Of a DNA stretch of 64,000 nt, positions 8,706-17,023 are shown piece by piece. This stretch comes from JAFGDI01 sp963667715 (GTDB taxonomy: Bacteria > Planctomycetota > Phycisphaerae > Sedimentisphaerales > SM23-30): positions 434,001-498,000 of the forward strand of contig OY763926.1 of NCBI GenBank assembly GCA_963667715.1, read 5' to 3'. The position numbers and the translations under genes were made by a program. How positions within the stretch are numbered: position 1 is the stretch's first letter; each line of letters opens with the position of its first letter. The notes under the pieces were generated by a model. It was not told the origin of the DNA and did no database searches. It was given only the letters and a program-made list of their open reading frames with translations.

Positions 8706-10703
8706 ATGTATATTGGTTCCGAGAAACAAATAATTTGTGAACCTGATGGAAGCGTAGCAATTATTAATCACCTTGCAGCAACAACGGTATTTGGTGAGAA
8801 AATATCATTAGATGATCTTATTGCTATCTTAACAGCTCATGAGGTTACTACCCATATTGATACAATGGCTTTGGAGATTGCCGTAGAAAAAGCCCGGCAA
8901 ACTGGCGAGCCTATTGAAAATGTGGTGGCTGCCCGTGCGCGGGTGAACACAGAGATAATATATGAAGAATCACAGCGTCTGGATTATACCGAGTTTTTAA
9001 GGGAAGTTGATAATGCCAGAAAAGCCTATGATGTTATTTCTGATATGACATCTGATGATGATATTGACTGTCGGGTAAGGTATGTTGAAGAAGGCAAAAT
9101 CATTCTCCAGATAATAGAGGCAAATGAGGAAGATATATATGGCAAAAAGACTAAGAAACGGAAATTGCCGGTTGCCCTGAAAAAAGGTGACGGCGTTACC
9201 GAGTACAAGGCGCTGGGTGTACAGTGTTTTACCGCTGAACGTAATGGTTATGTGGTTATTGATGAAACAATGCGGGTACATGTGGTGTCTCCGTTTGTCG
9301 TTTCAGCTGATCGTATGAAACTGAGCTTTACAGTTATGCCTCTTATTCGTTCGGAAATGGTACGAGTTTTGTTGAGCGATTTTTCTCGTGATTATCCAAT
9401 AAAAGTTATAGGTAATCAGGCGACAATAGACCTATATTCGGCGATTGAGCGTATACAGCTATTACTTAGTGCTGGTGATATTATTGAGCATATTGTACTC
9501 GCTGAAGGAAGAGCTCCGGTACCTGGCTCAGAGGCGATAGTGAATATTCTTGTCGGAACAGAACGTGATAATTATAGTAGTGATTCAGGGCAGGAGTTTG
9601 TCAAAACCGCTAGTTATTGTATGGTTAGTCTGGGTGAAGTGCTTGCTGAGATCACCAAGGCTATCGAAGGTGATTTTGGGATGGATGTTTGTGGTAATGA
9701 GCTTAGTCCGCCAGAATTGAAGAGTAAGCCGCTGCAGTTCGGCCCAAATATTAAGAAGGATGAGACTGGTCAGAAAATGTTTGTGGTTGCAGAAAAAGAA
9801 GGTTGCTTTGTCTGTAATAACAACTATATGGCTATAACTGATACACTAGTTATAAATGGTGATATTGGAACTCGTACAGGAAATATTACACAGGGCTCCT
9901 CTATTGTTGTTTCTGGTAATATTTGTTCAGGTTTCTCTGTTGAGTGTAAGGATACTCTGGTAGTTAATGGCAGTATCGAAAATGGTGCTCTGGTAAGATG
10001 CGGTCGATTGATAGTTAAAAAAGGTGTCTTTACCCGAAAAGGTATGGTTCAGGTAAAGTCCGATGCTGATATTGGCTATATTCAGGACGCAGTTTTAAGG
10101 GTAAGTGGCGATCTTGTTGTTCAGCGTTATGTTCATAATGCACGACTCACGGTTCGTGGTGATCTTACAGTTTATGGACGTGGTGTAAAAGGCAGAGAAC
10201 GTGGAGCAGTTATGGGGGGACGGATATCGGTTTTTGGTAATGCGACAGTTCACTCACTGGGTAATGAGAATGAGGAAACCTTTGTTCTCTGTGGTGTTGA
10301 TCAGGATATGCACGAGCAGATTGTAAAGGGGCAGTCGATGGTCTCTACTTTTCAGACTGATGTGGCTATGCTGCAAAATCAGATCGGTATAGATCTGGGA
10401 GCGGAAAATGCCGTTGAAATACTTGCCAAACTTCCAGCTTATCAAAAGGAAATAATTGCCGAAAAGCTTAAACGGATAAAAGGCTTACTTGGTGATATTG
10501 ATAATTATAAGCAGAAAATCGAAGAGTTAAGTGTGAAGGCTTATGCTGAAGATCTTGCTCATGTTTCAATTAATATCAGTAGTCATATTATACCCAAAAC
10601 AACACTGGCAATAGGTAAAACAGTACTTATCCTTACTTCTAAAGCATCTGGCGGCACGGCCCGTCTTAAAAATGGTGAAATAAGCTTTTCTGGCGTTCAC
10701 TAA
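8706..10703 (+). CDS. FapA-like DUF342 polymer-forming protein
   Basis: The start at ATG 8706 follows GGAAGGG; a GTG at 8697 would overlap the previous gene. The 665-residue product fits the FapA (DUF342) family: an N-terminal alpha/beta region, then a long repetitive beta-helix (about residues 345-545) with Gly and Asn turns such as NGDIGTRTGNI and VNGSIENGALVRCG, and a C-terminal helical region. FapA proteins are known as flagellar-assembly or polar-localisation factors, but many non-flagellar bacteria carry them. Here the partner is a response regulator, so it may be a scaffold controlled by that pathway (inference). No flagellar genes are in the window. Confidence 0.75.
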   Translation: MYIGSEKQIICEPDGSVAIINHLAATTVFGEKISLDDLIAILTAHEVTTHIDTMALEIAVEKARQTGEPIENVVAARARVNTEIIYEESQRLDYTEFLREVDNARKAYDVISDMTSDDDIDCRVRYVEEGKIILQIIEANEEDIYGKKTKKRKLPVALKKGDGVTEYKALGVQCFTAERNGYVVIDETMRVHVVSPFVVSADRMKLSFTVMPLIRSEMVRVLLSDFSRDYPIKVIGNQATIDLYSAIERIQLLLSAGDIIEHIVLAEGRAPVPGSEAIVNILVGTERDNYSSDSGQEFVKTASYCMVSLGEVLAEITKAIEGDFGMDVCGNELSPPELKSKPLQFGPNIKKDETGQKMFVVAEKEGCFVCNNNYMAITDTLVINGDIGTRTGNITQGSSIVVSGNICSGFSVECKDTLVVNGSIENGALVRCGRLIVKKGVFTRKGMVQVKSDADIGYIQDAVLRVSGDLVVQRYVHNARLTVRGDLTVYGRGVKGRERGAVMGGRISVFGNATVHSLGNENEETFVLCGVDQDMHEQIVKGQSMVSTFQTDVAMLQNQIGIDLGAENAVEILAKLPAYQKEIIAEKLKRIKGLLGDIDNYKQKIEELSVKAYAEDLAHVSINISSHIIPKTTLAIGKTVLILTSKASGGTARLKNGEISFSGVH

Positions 10704-10750
10704 TCATTACTGACAGCATTATCTTTTGCTCATTCTGCTAATTTAAATTG

Positions 10751-10779
10751 TTGAAACCCATACTGCCACAGTATATAAT
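10751..10779 (+). promoter_or_regulatory. Strong sigma-70-type promoter TTGAAA-17-TATAAT
   Basis: TTGAAA at 10751-10756 and TATAAT at 10774-10779 are separated by exactly 17 bp, upstream of the membrane-protein gene at 10808/10826. The -10 box is a perfect match to consensus. Confidence 0.7.
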
Positions 10780-10807
10780 TTATTATGATTCATATTAATA
10801 ATATTTT

Positions 10808-12676
10808 ATGCGAAAGGGATTAGCAGTGAGCTATTTAGATGAAAAGCCTGAGAGAGTAAATATTGTTGATCTTAGCACGTTTTATTTTGTGCGTCTGTTT
10901 CGTGGTTTTTCTATGTCGGTCCAGCCAGGCAAAATTGTCCTCGCTGTTTTGATCGTCATATCATTATATGCGGTGGGCTGGGTTCTGGATTTGGTTGCTG
11001 GCTCGAGCCATTCTGTAGTAAGTAGTAATATTTACGACTTTAATAGCGGTAGTGAAATAGCGTGGTATGCTGAAAACTGTAAACAGCAGAATGGAACTAC
11101 TGGTAATGTTAAAAATTTCAGGATGGCAGTGATCGATGGCTATACAGAGCAATTACTTGATATTCTGGAAATGGGCTTTCTTGCTGATACTGTCGGAGAT
11201 AATCCGGTTGAACTTATTCGTTCTGGACAGGTTTATGATAAGCTGGAAAAGGAGTATGCAGCTTTATACGAACAGTGCAAGGGCCAGCTCAATGAAAGAT
11301 ATGAGATTACCAGGGCTAATACTATTGAAAGTTTTGGGAGAAGTAAAGCAACAGTTATAAATAATGAATCAGAGTTTGACTTTCAGCAGATGAGGCTACT
11401 TGACGATATTGATGAGAAGTATATCGAGTTGAGCAATGCTATGGTTGATGGGCTTGTTGACTATACTAATGATGATGTACTTAATAACGTTGTAACAATT
11501 GATGTTTCAAAGACCGGTAAGGACTATAGTGTTGATCTGGTAGAGTACAAAAAGATCAGAGCTGATATTAAGCATACGATTTTGTTGGCCAGAGCCATGA
11601 AGATATCTACGGCTATGGATGGCAAAGGAGTTTTCGAAGCATTTGCAGAGTTTAAGCTTACCCGTATTCATGACCTTGCTGTTAGTTTGGTGTTACTGGA
11701 CTTTGCCCAGGTTAAGGATAATATCTACGATCTTGCTTTTGGCTCAATTTGGATGGTGAAGAATCATACTGTATATGTTGTATTCCTTTACCTAGCGGCA
11801 TTTACTATTTATTCTATTTTAGGTGGTGCTATTTGCCGTATCTCTGCTCTGCAGATCACTCGTCAGGAACATGTTGGGGCAATTGAGGCTCTTCAGTTCA
11901 GTATTCGCCGTTTCAAAACTTTTATGATGATTCCTATTGTGCCGACAATGGTTATTGTTATTATCGGGGCAATTATAGCATTGGCTTCAGTTCCGGGGCT
12001 TATTCCTTATTTTGGTCCGGTTTACCTGTCTGTTGTTATGGTGATCTTGTTTTTCCTTGGTTGCCTGATGACAATCGTTATTATTGGCCTTATAGTTGGA
12101 CACGGTCTTATGTATCCGGCTGTTGCCGTCGATAATTCTGACGCGTTTGATTCGATGAGCCGGGCGTTTACTTATATCCTTCATCGCCCGTGGCATCTGG
12201 CAGTATACACATTTATTGCTTCTGTATACGGCATTATCTGCTATGTATTCTTACGTAGCTTTATACTTATTGTTTTTGCATCTGTTCGTACCAGTTTGGG
12301 CCCATTATGGGATATTGATGCTATATGGCCACTACCGACATTTACTGTATTATTGCCTGATATACAGTGGCACTTACTCTGCTGCGGAGGCGCATCAACG
12401 GCCTATCTGATTAGAATTGGATGTCTGGCCTTTGCTTTACTTCTTCCTGCTTATGCCTGTAGTTACTACTATACTACTGCAACCCAGATATATATCCTGT
12501 TGCGTAAGCATGAGGATGGTGTGGAGCTGGACGAATGTTATCTGGAGACACATATCAATGAGCTATTTGATAAACAGGTGGCAGACGTGGCCAGTCAACC
12601 ATCAGAGACGGATTCGTCAAGTCCTGATCTAGACAGGCATGATACTAGCTCTGATGAGGATACGCTTGATAGTTAA
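10808..12676 (+). CDS. Polytopic membrane protein of unknown function
   Basis: The family is not recognised. The 622-residue product has one N-terminal membrane segment (about residues 38-62), then a ~270-residue mostly helical, charged domain likely outside the membrane, and five or six further hydrophobic segments between about residues 320 and 560. A Glu- and Ser-rich acidic tail ends the protein. The true start may be GTG 10826, which has CGAAAGGGA at ideal spacing, rather than ATG 10808. It has its own strong promoter and is followed by a bidirectional terminator, so it seems monocistronic. The architecture recalls planctomycete multi-pass proteins with a large periplasmic loop. Confidence 0.7.
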   Translation: MRKGLAVSYLDEKPERVNIVDLSTFYFVRLFRGFSMSVQPGKIVLAVLIVISLYAVGWVLDLVAGSSHSVVSSNIYDFNSGSEIAWYAENCKQQNGTTGNVKNFRMAVIDGYTEQLLDILEMGFLADTVGDNPVELIRSGQVYDKLEKEYAALYEQCKGQLNERYEITRANTIESFGRSKATVINNESEFDFQQMRLLDDIDEKYIELSNAMVDGLVDYTNDDVLNNVVTIDVSKTGKDYSVDLVEYKKIRADIKHTILLARAMKISTAMDGKGVFEAFAEFKLTRIHDLAVSLVLLDFAQVKDNIYDLAFGSIWMVKNHTVYVVFLYLAAFTIYSILGGAICRISALQITRQEHVGAIEALQFSIRRFKTFMMIPIVPTMVIVIIGAIIALASVPGLIPYFGPVYLSVVMVILFFLGCLMTIVIIGLIVGHGLMYPAVAVDNSDAFDSMSRAFTYILHRPWHLAVYTFIASVYGIICYVFLRSFILIVFASVRTSLGPLWDIDAIWPLPTFTVLLPDIQWHLLCCGGASTAYLIRIGCLAFALLLPAYACSYYYTTATQIYILLRKHEDGVELDECYLETHINELFDKQVADVASQPSETDSSSPDLDRHDTSSDEDTLDS

Positions 12677-12677
12677 T

Positions 12678-12715
12678 AAAAAAAGCATTGCAGAGTTATG
12701 TCTGCAATGCTTTTT
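12678..12715. terminator. Bidirectional Rho-independent terminator
   Basis: GCATTGCAGA and TCTGCAATGC form a perfect 10-bp stem flanked by A-run and T-run on both sides. It lies between the convergent membrane-protein gene and argC and can serve both. Confidence 0.9.
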
Positions 12716-12737
12716 AAGTTTTATACAAGTCCTAAGA

Positions 12738-13760
12738 TTAGAGTAGGCCTTCAGTTTCTTCCAGTCCGCAGATAATATTCATATTCTGGATAGCCTGTCC
12801 AGCAGCACCTTTGATAAGATTATCAATAGCACTAAACACTATGATCCTGCCCCGGCTTACTATTGGGTAAATGTCGCAGAAGTTTGAATTTGCCACATCT
12901 CTTGCTGCTGGCGGCATATTCCGGAGTCTGATAAAACGCTCATTTGAATAGTATGAGCTGTATAGACTATCCAGCTGCTGCTGACTGATATCCTTAAGTG
13001 GTTTACAGTAAATTGTTTCAATTATTCCACGTTCATAACAGCCAACATGCGGCATAAACAGTGTTGATACTTTTTGTTCGCTGAACTCTGATAATATCTG
13101 GTCGATCTCCGGGTTGTGACGGTGACCTTGTACGCCATAGGCGAATATGTTTTCTGTCATTTCAGGAAAATGGAACTTCTGAGCTGGCTTACGGCCCGCT
13201 CCTGAAGCGCCTGATACTGCATTTATCACTATATCTGACGGATCAATAAGTCCTTCCTTTAGTAGTGGGGCCAGTCCCAATGACGCTGCTGTTGGATAAC
13301 AGCCCGGGTTGGCTACCAGCTGTTTGCCAACTATATTTGAACGGAATAGTTCCGGCAAACCAAAAGCGGCATTAGCAATATTATTGGGGTCGGTATGTTC
13401 TACTGCGTATACCTCTTCATAGAGTTTTGCATCATGGATACGATAATCGGCACTAAAGTCAACAACCTTCAAGTCGGCATTGACGAGTTGGGGTACTGAT
13501 TCCATTGCTGCTTTATGTGGTAAACAGCAAAGCACAACGTCAGCAAGTTTAATAGCATCATCGATATTATACGCTTTAACCTCCATGTCAAACAGACCGG
13601 TCAGCTGAGGGAAATTGTCACTTATCTTACCGCGGTCCTGGGTTGCGGCCAGGTATGTAACTTCCACTTGCTTATGCCGTGCCAGTATCTTAAGAGATTC
13701 TGACGCTGTATAACCGCTTGCTCCAATAATTGCAACTTTGATCATTTTCTTAACTTTCAT
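12738..13760 (-). CDS. argC: N-acetyl-gamma-glutamyl-phosphate reductase ArgC
   Basis: ArgC reduces N-acetylglutamyl phosphate to the semialdehyde in arginine synthesis with NADPH. GASGYTASESLKIL near the N-terminus is the nucleotide-binding loop, and NPGCYPTAA near residue 150 carries the catalytic Cys. HRHNPEI further on matches the C-terminal His motif. The domain begins at the Met of MIKVAIIG (residue 6), so that internal ATG at 13745 is an alternative start. It is the last gene of an apparent ppnP-murG-argC unit and ends at the bidirectional terminator. The arginine gene argJ lies 12 kb away. Confidence 0.95.
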   Translation of the reverse strand: MKVKKMIKVAIIGASGYTASESLKILARHKQVEVTYLAATQDRGKISDNFPQLTGLFDMEVKAYNIDDAIKLADVVLCCLPHKAAMESVPQLVNADLKVVDFSADYRIHDAKLYEEVYAVEHTDPNNIANAAFGLPELFRSNIVGKQLVANPGCYPTAASLGLAPLLKEGLIDPSDIVINAVSGASGAGRKPAQKFHFPEMTENIFAYGVQGHRHNPEIDQILSEFSEQKVSTLFMPHVGCYERGIIETIYCKPLKDISQQQLDSLYSSYYSNERFIRLRNMPPAARDVANSNFCDIYPIVSRGRIIVFSAIDNLIKGAAGQAIQNMNIICGLEETEGLL

Positions 13761-13802
13761 TATTTGGATATATAATATCAGTTTTGGTTTTATCTTATTC
13801 TA

Positions 13803-14915
13803 TTACTTGAACATTACCGCTAGTTCTGTAGCAATGCTTTCGGCTGCATGACTGCGTCCAATGTTTTTTGCTGCGATAGCCATTTCATAGCATGTGTGCA
13901 TGTTAAGGCAATCTTTCATTGCATCGACCAGCCATGAAGCTGTCTTTACATTATCTGTCGTATCTTCAACAATTACCGCAGCTGACTTATTGCTGAGTAT
14001 TTCAGCATTTTTCTGCTGGTGTCTGTCTTTATGATATGGGTAAGGCAGTAATATGCTGCCGACTCCTATCGAGGTAAGTTCGGCCAGGGTCGAAGCTCCT
14101 GCTCGACATACTACTAGTGAGGCTCGTTTTAGTTCTGTGTCCATGTTTTCGCAATAACTCATCACTTCAGTTTTGAGTGGTAGCTTGGCATAGCTGTTTT
14201 TCACCATCTCAAAATCTTTTTCACCGCTTATATGTATTATCTTCCAGTCTTCCAGTATATGAGGGCTGCGAGAGTGTAGATAGCTTATGGCATTTACAAC
14301 AGACACATTGACATTGTGCCCGCCAAGTGAGCCGCCAAACACCAGAAGCTCTTTAGTGTATAGCGATTCTGGTGACAGCTCGCCAACATTGCGCCAGTAG
14401 CCCTGTCTGACTGGACAGCCGGTAACCATGCATTTGCCAGCATTTCTCCCAAAGCTCTCAGTTGTTTCTTCCCATTGTGTGTATATATGATCTGCATATT
14501 TCTGGCAGAACTTATTAGCCTTACCTGGTACCGCGTCTGGGTTGAGCATTGCAGTTGGTATATTCAGGCTGCGAGCTGTTTTTAGAGCTGCTCCGGAGGC
14601 AAAACCTCCCAATCCGCATACGACGATTCTATCCTGATTTTCTTTGCAAAGCTCAGCTGTTAGTCGACAGCTTGTGTACCAGTTTAATAAAAACTTCGGG
14701 ATAAGCATTGGGTTCTTTGGCACAGGTGTAATAGGCTGTGCTACTTGACGCCATGGGTGGCTGCTCAAAATCTTTTTATCTATCTGGCGATTAGTGCAGA
14801 GAAATACAATATCTGCATTTGGCTGCTTTTCACTCAAAAACTGAGCGACTGATATACCGGGATATAAATGGCCGCCACTGCCGCCACCGGCAAAAATGTA
14901 CATAGGTCTTGACAT
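13803..14915 (-). CDS. murG: Lipid II synthase GlcNAc-transferase MurG
   Basis: MurG adds GlcNAc from UDP-GlcNAc to lipid I on the inner face of the cytoplasmic membrane. FAGGGSGGHLYPGISVA at the N-terminus is the family's first glycine loop, and GGSLGGHNVN near residue 190 is the second. CRAGASTLAEL and LLPYPYHKDRHQQKNAE complete the UDP-GlcNAc site. I chose the ATG of MSRPMYIF because 17 extra upstream residues (ATG at 14966) would overlap ppnP and precede the fold. Finding murG beside argC rather than beside ftsW (55 kb here) means the division cluster is dispersed. A planctomycete with murG and ftsW is consistent with recent evidence for peptidoglycan in this phylum. Confidence 0.95.
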   Translation of the reverse strand: MSRPMYIFAGGGSGGHLYPGISVAQFLSEKQPNADIVFLCTNRQIDKKILSSHPWRQVAQPITPVPKNPMLIPKFLLNWYTSCRLTAELCKENQDRIVVCGLGGFASGAALKTARSLNIPTAMLNPDAVPGKANKFCQKYADHIYTQWEETTESFGRNAGKCMVTGCPVRQGYWRNVGELSPESLYTKELLVFGGSLGGHNVNVSVVNAISYLHSRSPHILEDWKIIHISGEKDFEMVKNSYAKLPLKTEVMSYCENMDTELKRASLVVCRAGASTLAELTSIGVGSILLPYPYHKDRHQQKNAEILSNKSAAVIVEDTTDNVKTASWLVDAMKDCLNMHTCYEMAIAAKNIGRSHAAESIATELAVMFK

Positions 14916-14950
14916 GTTTTTTTTCTGATAGAGTCCTTTACTATAGTTTG

Positions 14951-15232
14951 TTATTTGTAAAGGCACAGGTACGATGTGTCAGTTAGAGCCTTGGCTTTGA
15001 ATTTCTGGTTAGCTTCTACAATAAATGTTTCGCCTTGATTATATACCTTCCAGTCATTGTCGCCTGGTAAAATAACAAAAAGCTGGCCGCTTGTCACTGT
15101 CATATATTCTACGGTTGATGTGCCGAATTCGTATTCACCAGCTGCCATTACGCCTATTGTGGCCGGGCATTCACTAGTACTAAATGCGATCGACTTTACC
15201 TTACCGTCAAAGTATTCATTAGTCTTGAACAT
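14951..15232 (-). CDS. ppnP: Pyrimidine/purine nucleoside phosphorylase PpnP
   Basis: A 93-residue single-domain cupin of the DUF1255 family. PpnP breaks nucleosides phosphorolytically to base and ribose-1-phosphate with wide specificity. The family signature is visible from the start: KTNEYFDGKVKSIAF, then GVMAAGEYEFGTS, VTSGQLFVILPG and GETFIVEANQKFK. Length is the standard 93-95. It is the first gene after the promoter at 15263-15291 and runs into murG. No metabolic link with murG or argC is evident, so the grouping may simply be co-transcription. Confidence 0.93.
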   Translation of the reverse strand: MFKTNEYFDGKVKSIAFSTSECPATIGVMAAGEYEFGTSTVEYMTVTSGQLFVILPGDNDWKVYNQGETFIVEANQKFKAKALTDTSYLCLYK

Positions 15233-15262
15233 TTGTATTTATGCTCCATTATGTTAAGTGCA

Positions 15263-15291
15263 ATTATATAATGAAAAAAATCAGGCTGCAA
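15263..15291 (-). promoter_or_regulatory. ppnP-murG-argC promoter, overlapping the pgk terminator
   Basis: On the minus strand TTGCAG (15291-15286) and a perfect TATAAT (15268-15263) are 17 bp apart. The -35 box lies inside the terminator hairpin of pgk and the spacer contains the terminator's T-run. Transcription would start near 15256, 24 bases before the ppnP ATG. Confidence 0.6.
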
Positions 15292-15313
15292 CTATATGCC
15301 GCAGCCTGATTTT
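15274..15313 (-). terminator. pgk Rho-independent terminator
   Basis: TCAGGCTGC (15281-15289) and GCAGCCTGA (15301-15309) form a perfect stem, extended by flanking A/T pairs, with an 11-base loop. Read on the minus strand it ends in a run of seven T. Confidence 0.9.
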
Positions 15314-15347
15314 AAGCTATTCTAAAATCTTGCCTGTAGGCAGAATA

Positions 15348-16547
15348 TTATTTGTCGTCAAGGATAGACAGACATGTGAACTCTTTGCCTTCCAGGAATT
15401 CAAGAGAAGCACCACCACCAGTAGAGATGTGGCTCATCTTCTCGTCAAGCCCCATGACTTCAACAGCAGCGGCACTATCACCACCACCGATGATGCTGAT
15501 TGCACCGTTGTCAGTAGCTTCGGCGATTGCAATAGCTACAGCCTTGGTACCAGCGTCAAATGGTTCCATTTCGAATACACCCATTGGGCCATTCCAAACG
15601 ATTGTCTTAGCGTCAGCAATTTTGCCAGCGAAGAGTTTGCGAGTTTCAGGGCCAATGTCCAGACCTTCCCAGCCATCTTCGATGCTGCCAGAGCAAACCT
15701 TGTTTTCTGCATTTGCTTTGAACTCGGTAGCCGCTACATTATCAACTGGCAATACCAGTTCGCAGCCGTTAGCCTTAGCCTTTTCGAGCAGACCAAGAGC
15801 CAGTTCCAGCTTATCGTCTTCACAGATACTATCGCCGATAGAAAGACCTTGAGCCTTGAAGAAGGTGTATGCCATACCACCACCGATCAGGATTCTGTCA
15901 ACTTTGCCGATAAGGTTTTCGATAACAGTGATCTTATCGCTAACTTTGGCACCGCCAAGGATAGCAACAAATGGACGGGCTGGTTCGCTCAGTGCATCGC
16001 CCAGATACTTGAGTTCCTTTTCGATAAGGAAGCCGCCAACGCGGTTGCCGGCACCAAGCTCGCAAGGTACGCCGTACATACTCGCGTGTTCGCGGTGAGC
16101 TGTACCAAAAGCATCATTAACATAGATATCTGCCAGAGCAGCCAGTGCCTTAGCAAATTCTGGATTATTCTTGGTTTCGCCAGCATGGAAGCGAACGTTT
16201 TCGAGTACGAGAACATCGCCGTCAGCCATTGCATCTACCATAGCCTGAACTTCTGGGCCGATACAATCTGGAGCTAGTTTAACTTCCTTGCCAAGCAGTT
16301 CGCCTAGTCTCTTGGCGGCTGGTGCTAGTGAAAACTTTGGATTTGGTTCGCCTTTTGGACGACCAAGGTGAGAAGCAAGTATCAACTTTGCTCCGCCCTG
16401 AATTGCGGTCTTGATACTTGGTAGAGCCATCTGAATACGACGGTCATTTGTAATTTCGCATTGGTCGTTTAACGGCACGTTAAAGTCGACTCGCATGAAA
16501 ACTTTCTTGCCTTTTACATCAATATCAGCGATTGTTTTCTTTGCCAT
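15348..16547 (-). CDS. pgk: Phosphoglycerate kinase
   Basis: Pgk makes ATP and 3-phosphoglycerate from 1,3-bisphosphoglycerate in glycolysis. The 399-residue protein has normal length. The signature VFMRVDFNVPLND lies at residues 15-27, HLGRPKG near 60, and ENVRFHAGE near 116. The C-terminal nucleotide domain has ILGGAKVSDKI, GGGMAYTFFKA and the GGGDSAAAVE glycine loop. It is a single-gene unit with its own promoter (16633-16661) and terminator. Codons are more regular than in the neighbours, as expected for high expression. A GGAAG site precedes the start. Confidence 0.97.
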   Translation of the reverse strand: MAKKTIADIDVKGKKVFMRVDFNVPLNDQCEITNDRRIQMALPSIKTAIQGGAKLILASHLGRPKGEPNPKFSLAPAAKRLGELLGKEVKLAPDCIGPEVQAMVDAMADGDVLVLENVRFHAGETKNNPEFAKALAALADIYVNDAFGTAHREHASMYGVPCELGAGNRVGGFLIEKELKYLGDALSEPARPFVAILGGAKVSDKITVIENLIGKVDRILIGGGMAYTFFKAQGLSIGDSICEDDKLELALGLLEKAKANGCELVLPVDNVAATEFKANAENKVCSGSIEDGWEGLDIGPETRKLFAGKIADAKTIVWNGPMGVFEMEPFDAGTKAVAIAIAEATDNGAISIIGGGDSAAAVEVMGLDEKMSHISTGGGASLEFLEGKEFTCLSILDDK

Positions 16548-16632
16548 TTTCTTCCTGATTCCTTTCTACTAACCTATGGCTAGTATCTTATATACATAAT
16601 AAAAAGGTATAAGCTTTTATTAACTCCGGCCA

Positions 16633-16661
16633 ATTATACCGCTATGCTATTTAAATAACAA
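16633..16661 (-). promoter_or_regulatory. pgk promoter (TTGTTA-17-TATAAT)
   Basis: On the minus strand TTGTTA (16661-16656), a 17-bp spacer and perfect TATAAT (16638-16633) lie 86 bases upstream of the pgk start. Confidence 0.7.
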
Positions 16662-17023
16662 ATAAAAATTCGTTCTTTAAGGTGTAGATTCGCTTAGTGG
16701 TATTTAGTGTTATATTGTTGTGTTTTTGTTGTAAGTTGCTGTGTATAAGTGGTTTGTTGTTTTGGTGGTGATAGGGTGTGTAATATGTTGCAAGATTGCT
16801 ATAGTATATAGGTTGTATTAATATGTATAGTGTAGTATCAACGACCATTCTGGTGGTACCAATCCTGCGTGTTAGTGTTTTTTCAGGGCAATTTTGCTGT
16901 GGGGGCTGGTTTTATTACGAACTATTTACTATAATAGCCGTTTTAATAGTGAGTCTTTTCTTAAATACGAGGGGTGTTCCTGGTATTTCGAGGAGAAAAA
17001 CGTAATAGATACCAGGAGTTTGT
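16662..17023. other. Divergent intergenic region before the cyclophilin fusion
   Basis: No gene is supported. The stretch is GT-rich on the plus strand and several AT hexamers could be -10 boxes, but none pairs with a convincing -35. AGGAG at 17012-17016 is the Shine-Dalgarno site of the following gene. Confidence 0.4.

Noticed and set aside
16823..17005. A 60-codon plus-strand frame before the cyclophilin gene
   Set aside because: It has no upstream signal, and it lies in the promoter region of the next gene.
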